DNA of 6,096 nucleotides from an uncultured Actinomyces sp. (GTDB taxonomy: Bacteria > Actinomycetota > Actinomycetes > Actinomycetales > Actinomycetaceae), in the NCBI GenBank assembly GCA_900556405.1, contig USPB01000117.1, positions 1-6,096 on the forward strand, written 5' to 3'. The notes under the pieces were generated by a model, which was not told the origin of the DNA, made no database searches, and saw only the letters and a list, made by a program, of their open reading frames with translations. A program made the translations under genes and the position numbers. Positions 1 through 5,774 of this stretch are shown piece by piece. How positions within the stretch are numbered: position 1 is the stretch's first letter; each line of letters opens with the position of its first letter.

Positions 1-125
1 ATCACGAGGCCGAGGAGGCCGCGTGGGTGCCGCTGCGCGACGTGTCGCGCCAGCTCGCCTACCCGAACGAGCGCCGCATCGTGCGCATCGCCCTCGACCT
101 GCTGTACCGGGATGGCCGTGACTAG
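1..125 (+). CDS. NUDIX (MutT-like) hydrolase, C-terminal fragment
   Basis: The third forward frame is open from the left edge and encodes 40 residues ending in TAG at 123-125. It begins HEAEEAAWVPLRDV and ends ALDLLYRDGRD. The pattern of acidic residues, then A-W-V-P-L, then a Leu-Ala-Tyr segment and an Arg/Ile-rich final helix is typical of the C-terminal end of actinobacterial NUDIX hydrolases. These enzymes cleave nucleoside diphosphate-linked substrates. The catalytic NUDIX box (GX5EX7REUXEEXGU) would lie upstream of the window and cannot be checked. Position supports the call: a NUDIX gene (mutT4 in mycobacteria) precedes the DUF6049 and murJ genes in this conserved block. The last 14 bases overlap the next gene in a different frame, which suggests translational coupling. 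Substrate is unknown. Confidence 0.72.
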   Translation, partial: HEAEEAAWVPLRDVSRQLAYPNERRIVRIALDLLYRDGRD

Positions 126-2643
126 GCGCGCGGTGCGGGTAGCCGCCGCGTGCGCGGCGCTGGCTCTTCCCTTCGGCCTCGGAATTCACGAGGCCGGGGC
201 CGCTCCCCGACCCGCGCAGACCTCGCAGCCGGACGCGTCGCGCCCCGCGGTGATGGGCGCTGCGGCCGAGGCGTCGGGTCTCGTCATCTCCATTAACTCG
301 CTCTCCCCGCGCATCGTGACGAGCGAAAACGAAGTGATCGTCTCCGGTACGGTCCGTAATGATTCGCCGACGACGCTCGCGAACATCTCTATCGAGGTGT
401 TCGTCGCCAACGAGACGCCGATTTCGGTGGCCGCGCTCACGACGGCACTCACCGAGGACGAACCCGACGCCACGCACGCCGCGTCCTCCTCGCTCACCGA
501 CATCACCCGCGGAGCCACGGTCCCCTTCGAGATCCACATCCCCACCTCCTCGCTCCCCCTGACCGACGCGACCGAGTGGGGGCCGCGCGTCATCACCGTG
601 GCCGCCAACTCCGGCGAATACTCCGGTAAAGACCGCTCGATCCTCGTGTGGGACTCGGGCGCCCAGGTCTCCGCCTCACGCGTGAACGCCGTGGTCCCCT
701 GGACGTCGACGAGCGCCACCCAGGACCAGGCCGAACGCTCCGCCGTCCTGAACTTGGCCGCCTCCCCCGGCGTCACCCTCGCCGTTGACCCGCTGCTCAT
801 CCCGCGCGGACCGCAGCCCACCGCCTCGCCGAGCCCCTCGCCCGATTCCGACGCCTCTCACGGACAATCGGGGCAGTCCGATCAGTCCGGCACCCAGTCG
901 GGGCAGTCGGGCGCCGCCACGGCCTCGCCAAGCCCGTCCTCCTCCCCCACCCCGACACCCGCGCCCACGGCGACCGACCCCGCGCAGCGCTCGCGCGACC
1001 TCCAGTCCGAGGCCTTCGTGTCCGCCCTCATGGGGGCAGCAAACGAACTCATTGCACTCCCCGAGGGCGACGCCGACCTCGGCGCCCTCGCCCTGTCGGA
1101 CAACACGGGCTTCTGGGACCGAGCCTCCCGCTCGATCGCGGCCTTCCCCTCATCCCTGCGCGAGGCCGGCTGGGTGGCCCCCACGACCTCACCAACGACC
1201 TCACCCGCGACCTCACCCGCGACCTCACCAACGACCTCACCAACGACCTCACCCGCGACCTCACCCGCGTCGCCGACCCCCTCGCCCTCCGCGAGCGCCA
1301 CGGCCGCGAGCACCACGGAAACCCCCAGCCCCGCAGCGTCTTCTTCTCCCTCCGGGCAGAGCGGCACGACGACAACCGCGCCCGACGCGGGCCCCACGAT
1401 CCTGCGCAACGTCGCATGGCCAGCCGACACGACCTTCGGCACAACATTCCTGTCGAACTACGCCTCCCCCGACCAGATCACGATCGCGCCGGCCTCGGCA
1501 CTCACCCCCGCCGAAGAGGTCACCTTCACCTCCTACGCGCGCGTGAACGTCGACCCTGCGACGGGCGAGACGGCGACCGACGGCACCGGGGCGCGCACGC
1601 TCGCCCAGCAGGCCGACCTCGCCTCAATCCTGTCGTGGAACGCCTCCGGGGGCGACGAGCTCGACGCCGAGCAGGCCCTCGCGGCGATCACGGCGATCAT
1701 CGTGCGGGAACGCCCCGCCTCGTCGCGCACTCTCTTCGCGGCGGCCGCGCGCGGCACGACCATCAACGAGTCCCTCACCAAACGCGTCAACGCCCTCTTT
1801 TCCCCGCGCTGGGTCTCCGCCCAGACTTTCAGTGACATCGCCTCCAGTGAGCCAACCGACGTCGAGCGGCAGACCGTCGACGCAGGCACGCTCGACGCGG
1901 ACACGTCCACTGCGATCTCAGCCATGTCCTCGTCCCTGACCAGCCTCGCACCTCTCGCGAAGGCCACGGACGATCCCGACGCGGTGTACGACTCGGTTAC
2001 GCCGCAGATCCTGCCCTCCCTGGCCGCGCAGCGCACCCCCTCCGAACAGCTCGACTCTGCGACCGCGATGACGTCGCAGATCACGGGCATGCTCTCCGCG
2101 GTGAGCGTCGAACCGTCCTCGGCCGTCAACCTCATCAATAAGTCCGCGAACTTCCCCGTCCTCGTGCGCAATAACCTCCCGTGGCCGATCCATGTCGACG
2201 TCACCCTCGTGCCCGACGACCCGCGTCTGCGCGCCACCCCGGCGCTTTCCCAGACGCTGGCCGCGCAGGGCGCCACAACCGTCGAGGTGCCCGTGGGCGC
2301 GATCGGCAGCGGCGACATCGCGGTCACCTACAAGGTCACGACGCCGGACGGCCACATCCTCGACGACTCCCAGACTGTGACCGTGCGCATGCGCGCCGGG
2401 TGGGAGGACGCGATCACCGCCGTCATCGCCTCGCTCTTCGCAGCGCTCTTCCTTGTCGGCATCACGCGGTCGCTCCGCAAGAGGGCCGCCCGCAAGGCGC
2501 AGGGCTCGCCCGAGGCCGACTCGCCCGAGGCCGACTCGACCGATGCCGGCTCGACCGATGCCGGTAGCGCCGACGAGGCGCCCACAGACGACAACACCGA
2601 ATCACAGACAGCAACGACGAAAACGACGAAGGAGACCCCATGA
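112..2643 (+). CDS. DUF6049 family exported, membrane-anchored protein (Rv3909-like)
   Basis: This 843-residue protein has no established function that I know of. Residues 1-30 form a signal peptide: Arg-rich start, hydrophobic core AAACAALALPFGLG, and an Ala-Gly-Ala cleavage region. Residues about 57-170 look like a beta-sandwich (SLSPRIVTSENEVIVSGTVRN). A core domain carries VVPW near 194-197, LAVDPLL near 222, LPEGDADL at 316-323 and NVAWPAD at 433-439; such motifs are typical of this family. A second beta-domain follows at about 664-757 (PVLVRNNLPWPIHVDV). A single membrane helix spans about 767-784, followed by basic residues (RSLRKRAARK) and an acidic Ser/Asp/Glu tail, so the body should lie outside and the tail inside. 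Low-complexity inserts at about 234-297 and 354-428 interrupt the core. The ATG at 112 lacks a clear Shine-Dalgarno; GTG at 118 is an alternative, and reinitiation from the overlapping NUDIX gene is likely. The stop overlaps the murJ start (ATGA). Placement beside murJ suggests, but does not prove, an envelope role. Confidence 0.85.
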   Translation: MAVTRRAVRVAAACAALALPFGLGIHEAGAAPRPAQTSQPDASRPAVMGAAAEASGLVISINSLSPRIVTSENEVIVSGTVRNDSPTTLANISIEVFVANETPISVAALTTALTEDEPDATHAASSSLTDITRGATVPFEIHIPTSSLPLTDATEWGPRVITVAANSGEYSGKDRSILVWDSGAQVSASRVNAVVPWTSTSATQDQAERSAVLNLAASPGVTLAVDPLLIPRGPQPTASPSPSPDSDASHGQSGQSDQSGTQSGQSGAATASPSPSSSPTPTPAPTATDPAQRSRDLQSEAFVSALMGAANELIALPEGDADLGALALSDNTGFWDRASRSIAAFPSSLREAGWVAPTTSPTTSPATSPATSPTTSPTTSPATSPASPTPSPSASATAASTTETPSPAASSSPSGQSGTTTTAPDAGPTILRNVAWPADTTFGTTFLSNYASPDQITIAPASALTPAEEVTFTSYARVNVDPATGETATDGTGARTLAQQADLASILSWNASGGDELDAEQALAAITAIIVRERPASSRTLFAAAARGTTINESLTKRVNALFSPRWVSAQTFSDIASSEPTDVERQTVDAGTLDADTSTAISAMSSSLTSLAPLAKATDDPDAVYDSVTPQILPSLAAQRTPSEQLDSATAMTSQITGMLSAVSVEPSSAVNLINKSANFPVLVRNNLPWPIHVDVTLVPDDPRLRATPALSQTLAAQGATTVEVPVGAIGSGDIAVTYKVTTPDGHILDDSQTVTVRMRAGWEDAITAVIASLFAALFLVGITRSLRKRAARKAQGSPEADSPEADSTDAGSTDAGSADEAPTDDNTESQTATTKTTKETP
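862..912 (+). repeat. Gly-Gln-Ser-rich degenerate repeat in the DUF6049 gene
   Basis: Residues 251-267 contain four Gln-Ser dipeptides plus a leading one (GQSGQSDQSGTQSGQSG). At DNA level an 11-base element TCGGGGCAGTC occurs at 868-878 and again at 898-908, 30 bases apart. The stretch sits inside a longer Ser/Pro/Thr-rich segment (residues about 234-297) that is probably disordered and extracytoplasmic. It appears to be a local in-frame expansion. Confidence 0.6.
1183..1278 (+). repeat. 12-bp tandem repeat encoding (T/A)TSP units, with 48-bp higher-order period
   Basis: Seven perfectly phased 12-base units lie at 1183-1266, followed by a truncated eighth unit. Each has the core ACCTCACC and encodes Thr-Thr-Ser-Pro or Ala-Thr-Ser-Pro (residues 358-385). 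Unit junctions alternate between two dinucleotides, AA and CG, in the order AA, CG, CG, AA, AA, CG, CG. Hence units 1-3 plus three bases (1183-1221) are repeated exactly at 1231-1269. The unit is a multiple of three, so copy-number change would alter length without breaking frame. Thr/Ser/Pro-rich segments of this kind are common in exported actinobacterial proteins as spacers or O-glycosylation sites; the latter is only an inference here. Confidence 0.9.
2506..2565 (+). repeat. Four 15-bp tandem units in the DUF6049 cytoplasmic tail
   Basis: The units are TCGCCCGAGGCCGAC at 2506-2520 and 2521-2535 (identical), then TCGACCGATGCCGGC at 2536-2550, repeated at 2551-2565 with only a final-base change. 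They encode SPEAD twice and STDAG twice. The two types differ at three of 15 positions, which fits an old duplication followed by a second duplication of each type. The product is an acidic, Ser-rich tail just after the membrane anchor and basic cluster, predicted to be cytoplasmic. Confidence 0.9.
2628..2634 (+). promoter_or_regulatory. Shine-Dalgarno of murJ
   Basis: GAAGGAG ends five bases before the ATG at 2640. It lies inside the last codons of the DUF6049 gene. With the 4-base ATGA overlap, this supports coupled translation and fixes the murJ start. Confidence 0.85.
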
Positions 2644-5600
2644 GCTCGAATACGCCTCGCCGATCGATCCTGAGGGCATCGGCGCTCATGGCATCGGGCA
2701 CCATGGTGTCGCGCATCCTCGGCTTCATCCGTAACGCGATGCTCATCGCCGCGGTTGGCGCAACCGCCGGCGGCGTCGGCGCCGCGTTCCAGACGGCGAA
2801 CACGCTGCCCAACACCGTGTTCAACCTGCTGGCCTCCGGCATCTTCGACGCGGTCCTGGTACCCCAGATCGTGGGCGCGATCAAGCGCCGCCACGACGGC
2901 GATACCTACGTCAACCGGCTGCTCACCCTCGCGGGAACGCTTCTCTTCCTCGTCACCTTCGTGACGATGGTGCTCGCCCCCGTGCTTGTCATGATCACGG
3001 CCGCCGGCTACACCGAGGACATCCGCAACCTCGCGATTTTGTTTGCGCTGCTGTGCCTGCCCCAGCTCTTCTTCTACGGCCTGTACAACCTGCTGGGTGA
3101 GCTTCTTAACGCCCGCGAAATCTTCGGACCCTACATGTGGGCGCCCGTCGTCAACAACGTCGTCGGCATCGCCGGCCTCGGCCTCTTCCTCGTGATCTGG
3201 GGCGGCGCACCCGACGGCGGCATCCCCGCGGGTGACCTGACAGGCGCACAGTTCTGGGTCCTCGCGGGCTCAGCGACCCTGGGCGTCATCTGCCAGGCGC
3301 TGTGCCTGCTGTGGCCGATGCGTCGGGCGGGCGTGTCCTTCAAGCCGGACTTCCACTTCCGCGGAACCTCCTTCGGGTCAATGCCGCGCGTGGCCGGATG
3401 GACGTTTGCGACCCTCGGCGTCTCCCAGGTCGGCGTCCTGTCAACGAACAACCTGGCGGCCATGGCCGACGGCTTCATCGGCCGCAACGGCGCGCAGGGC
3501 GGCGTCGTCGGCATCCTGGCCTACTCGACGGCCTTCATGATCTTCATGGTCCCGCAGTCGCTCATCACCGTGTCCCTGACGACCGCGATCTTCACCCGCA
3601 TGGCCGGGGCCGTGGCCGACGGCGACGACCGGGCGGTGGCCGACAGCTACCACCTGGGCGTGCGCACGATCACGTCGCTGACCCTCGTCGCAGCAGCCAT
3701 GCTCATGGCCGGATCCGTCCCCATGATGGAGATCGCGATGGCCGCCAAGGGCGGAGATCCCGAGGCCGTCACCGGCTACGCCCTCGTCCTGGCCTCGCTG
3801 ATGCCCGGCGTCGCGTCGACCGGCATGGTCCTCATGAGCCAGCGCGTCTTCTTCGCCTACGAGGACGTCAAGCCCGTGTTCCTCATGGGCATCGGTCCCA
3901 CGATCATCCAGGTCATCGTCGGCTGGTCCATGTACGCCCTCACCGGCGCGCGCTGGTGGGTCGTCGCGGCCGCCCTCGGCGAAACCGCGTGCCGCCTCAC
4001 GCAGGGCGTTATCGCCATCGTGTGGGTTTCGCGCGAAAATAGCTTCGTGGATCGCGCGGGGCTGCTGCGCTCCTACGTCGCCTACCTGGGCGCAGCGATC
4101 GTCGCCGGCCTCGTCGGCTTCGCCGTGCTGTGGATCATGGGCATCCACACGGGCATCTCCTCAACGCTGGGACGCATGCTACTGGCGGGCGTCAAGCTCT
4201 CCGTCGTCTCGGCGGTGACCGGCCTCGTCTACCTGATCGTCCTACGCTTTGCGGCCCCCCGCGAATCCGCTGCGATGATGCGCCCGCTGCTCACGCGCCT
4301 GCACGTACCTGCCGCTGTGGTGAACATCCTGGCAGCGTCTTCCACTGCGACCCCCGACCCAGCTGCGATAATGACGGGACACACACCCGACCAGACGGAG
4401 GACCCGATGGCTCCCACGCCCGAACGCACCGGCGACGAGAAGAAACTGCCGTCGTTCGACGAGGTCGTCGCCGACTCGCCGATTCCGGCTCCCCCGGCGC
4501 CCCCGGCCTCGTCGAGCGACGAATCGGTTGACGCTCCGCCCATTCCCGCCCCCGCCGAGGTCCCGGCATTCGGCCCCGCGACGCAGGCTCCCGTCGAGAA
4601 TCCCGTCGTTGCCGAGGCCATCGCAGCGCCCGCTGTTGAGGCCATCGCCCAGGCGCAGGGCATCCCCCTGCCCGACGCGGACACGGTCACCGCACCGCAG
4701 AGCGACCCCATTCCGAGCCCCGATGCGGACCCGACCCCCGAGCCGGACAGCCGATCGATGGCCGAATCCCTCGCGGACCTGGGTGTCGAGCCCCTCACGG
4801 GCCCCACGGACAGCGCCAACGTTGCCTCCTCGACCTTCCCGCTCGCTCCCCCGCCGCCCGCACCCGCGGCCAGCGGCTACGAGCGCGAGGGTGAGGGCGA
4901 GATCAGCCCCGAGGACTACCCGCACCCCGAGCCCCTGGCCGACGCGCCCGCCACGCACCAGATCCCCCGCGTGCAGCCGGCGGCCGACTCTGCGATCCCC
5001 GCTCCCCCGGTCGACGATCCGACCGAGGTCATGGACTCCCTTCCGCCCATCCCGACGGCTCCCGCACAGGCTGCCCCGGCCTCGTCCGACGAGGACAACA
5101 CCACGCCCGAGCGCTCCGCGAAGCTGATCGACCCGACGCGACCCGCCCTCATTTTCGGCGTCGTCCTGTTCCTCTTCGGTGCGATCTGGGGACCGTGGAT
5201 GGCGACGCGCCCGGTCACCAACCTGGACCTCGGCCAGTCGCTGCGTGACGGCGTGGCCGCCCAGGAATCCGGCGCAGAACCCGCACCCGTGCTCACGACG
5301 ACCCCTCCCCCGACCGAGTCCGTCACGCCCGTGATCTCCTCGGTGCAGGTCCTGTCGTGGAACAACGACGACGGCGACCACCCGGACCGCGCGATCAACA
5401 TGATCGACTCGAACCCGTCCACGTCGTGGTCCTCGCGCTGGTTTGACACTAACCAGTTCCGCGACGAGACCTCCGTGACGATCGTCGTCAAGCTCCAGCA
5501 GAAGGCCACCGTGTCCTCGGTGACGCTCAACATGGATCCGGCCACCTCCGGCGGCGAGATCGTCGTGCGTAACGTCACGGACCCGTCGAACCCGCGCGGT

Positions 5601-5756
5601 GGAACAGAACTGGCCACGTCGGCGTTGTCTCCGACGACCACGATTAAGCTCCCGACACCTGTCGAAACCGACTCGATCGCGCTGCAGTTCCGCTCGATGC
5701 CCAAGGGCCAGGACGGCCGCAACTGGGCGTGGATCTCCGAACTCACCGTTCAGTAA
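2640..5756 (+). CDS. murJ: MurJ/MviN lipid II flippase with linker, extra TM helix and C-terminal discoidin-like domain
   Basis: MurJ, a MOP-superfamily membrane protein, flips lipid II from the inner to the outer face of the membrane for peptidoglycan synthesis. Residues about 10-550 form the flippase, with many hydrophobic helices. The helix 1 signature TMVSRILGFIRNAML places R25 and R31 where E. coli MurJ has the required R18 and R24; TANTLPNTVFNLLASGIFDAVLVP follows as in other MurJ proteins, but Asn/Phe replace the Arg pair after LPN of E. coli, as I recall for actinobacteria. Residues about 555-830 are a Pro/Ala/Asp/Glu-rich, probably disordered cytoplasmic linker. A single helix lies at 836-855 (ALIFGVVLFLFGAIWGPWMA). 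Residues about 897-1038 resemble the galactose-binding/discoidin-like outer domain of mycobacterial MviN (WNNDDGD, then AINMIDSNPSTSW). The pseudokinase of M. tuberculosis MviN is not visible: no HRD-like or DFG-like motif. E. coli MurJ is about 510 residues, so this protein is roughly double. Flippase identity is firm; the linker's role is unknown. See the possible internal start at 4407. Confidence 0.95.
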   Translation: MSSNTPRRSILRASALMASGTMVSRILGFIRNAMLIAAVGATAGGVGAAFQTANTLPNTVFNLLASGIFDAVLVPQIVGAIKRRHDGDTYVNRLLTLAGTLLFLVTFVTMVLAPVLVMITAAGYTEDIRNLAILFALLCLPQLFFYGLYNLLGELLNAREIFGPYMWAPVVNNVVGIAGLGLFLVIWGGAPDGGIPAGDLTGAQFWVLAGSATLGVICQALCLLWPMRRAGVSFKPDFHFRGTSFGSMPRVAGWTFATLGVSQVGVLSTNNLAAMADGFIGRNGAQGGVVGILAYSTAFMIFMVPQSLITVSLTTAIFTRMAGAVADGDDRAVADSYHLGVRTITSLTLVAAAMLMAGSVPMMEIAMAAKGGDPEAVTGYALVLASLMPGVASTGMVLMSQRVFFAYEDVKPVFLMGIGPTIIQVIVGWSMYALTGARWWVVAAALGETACRLTQGVIAIVWVSRENSFVDRAGLLRSYVAYLGAAIVAGLVGFAVLWIMGIHTGISSTLGRMLLAGVKLSVVSAVTGLVYLIVLRFAAPRESAAMMRPLLTRLHVPAAVVNILAASSTATPDPAAIMTGHTPDQTEDPMAPTPERTGDEKKLPSFDEVVADSPIPAPPAPPASSSDESVDAPPIPAPAEVPAFGPATQAPVENPVVAEAIAAPAVEAIAQAQGIPLPDADTVTAPQSDPIPSPDADPTPEPDSRSMAESLADLGVEPLTGPTDSANVASSTFPLAPPPPAPAASGYEREGEGEISPEDYPHPEPLADAPATHQIPRVQPAADSAIPAPPVDDPTEVMDSLPPIPTAPAQAAPASSDEDNTTPERSAKLIDPTRPALIFGVVLFLFGAIWGPWMATRPVTNLDLGQSLRDGVAAQESGAEPAPVLTTTPPPTESVTPVISSVQVLSWNNDDGDHPDRAINMIDSNPSTSWSSRWFDTNQFRDETSVTIVVKLQQKATVSSVTLNMDPATSGGEIVVRNVTDPSNPRGGTELATSALSPTTTIKLPTPVETDSIALQFRSMPKGQDGRNWAWISELTVQ
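4364..4372 (+). promoter_or_regulatory. Possible internal promoter (extended -10) within murJ
   Basis: TGCGATAAT fits an extended -10 element: TG, one base, then GATAAT, five of six bases of TATAAT. No convincing -35 is seen at the usual distance. The A/T-rich hexamer is unusual in this GC-rich gene and includes an ATA isoleucine codon (4368-4370), the only in-frame ATA I find in murJ. A transcript starting near 4379 would have a leader of about 28 bases ahead of the ATG at 4407. Chance occurrence is possible. Confidence 0.3.
4397..4401 (+). promoter_or_regulatory. Possible internal Shine-Dalgarno and in-frame ATG (4407) in murJ
   Basis: GGAGG is followed after five bases by ATG at 4407-4409, which is in frame and is Met590 of the long protein. 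The site lies just after the flippase domain ends. Initiation here would give a 449-residue product (4407-5756) made of the linker, one membrane helix and the discoidin-like domain, with the N terminus inside and the C-terminal domain outside. This would be an additional or alternative product, not proof that the fusion is not made. Confidence 0.35.
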
Positions 5757-5760
5757 CCCC

Positions 5761-5768
5761 TAAGGAGG
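5761..5768 (+). promoter_or_regulatory. Strong Shine-Dalgarno of trxB
   Basis: TAAGGAGG is a full-length match to the anti-Shine-Dalgarno of 16S rRNA, ending six bases before the ATG at 5775. It occupies most of the 18-base gap after murJ. It fixes the trxB start, including its long N-terminal extension, and suggests efficient initiation independent of upstream translation. Confidence 0.9.
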
Positions 5769-5774
5769 GTACGC

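Noticed and set aside
1183..1278. CRISPR-like array
   Set aside because: Units are contiguous 12-mers without spacers, in frame within a coding gene.
882..1442. Minus-strand open frame containing Val-Gly-Glu-Val repeats opposite the 12-bp array
   Set aside because: The periodic product is only the reverse complement of the Thr-Ser-Pro repeat; no independent support.
785..1546. Open frame of 253 codons on the + strand overlapping the DUF6049 gene
   Set aside because: The product is almost wholly Pro/Arg and arises from reading the GC-rich Ser/Thr/Pro-coding repeats in another frame. It has no domain and no ribosome-binding site of note.
2751..2767. Perfect 7-bp inverted repeat with 3-base loop (GCGGTTG / CAACCGC) early in murJ
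   Set aside because: It lies inside codons for a conserved membrane helix, has no T-run after it, and short GC-rich hairpins are common by chance at this base composition.
4242..5381. Long open frame on the minus strand (379 codons) opposite the murJ linker
   Set aside because: Its product is Arg/Gly/Val-rich with no recognisable domain. Such antisense frames are expected opposite GC-rich coding sequence, and the + strand frame here is clearly part of MurJ.
5756..5770. Small hairpin ACCC/GGGT partly covering the trxB Shine-Dalgarno
   Set aside because: Only four base pairs with a seven-base loop; too weak to argue for a regulatory switch or a terminator.
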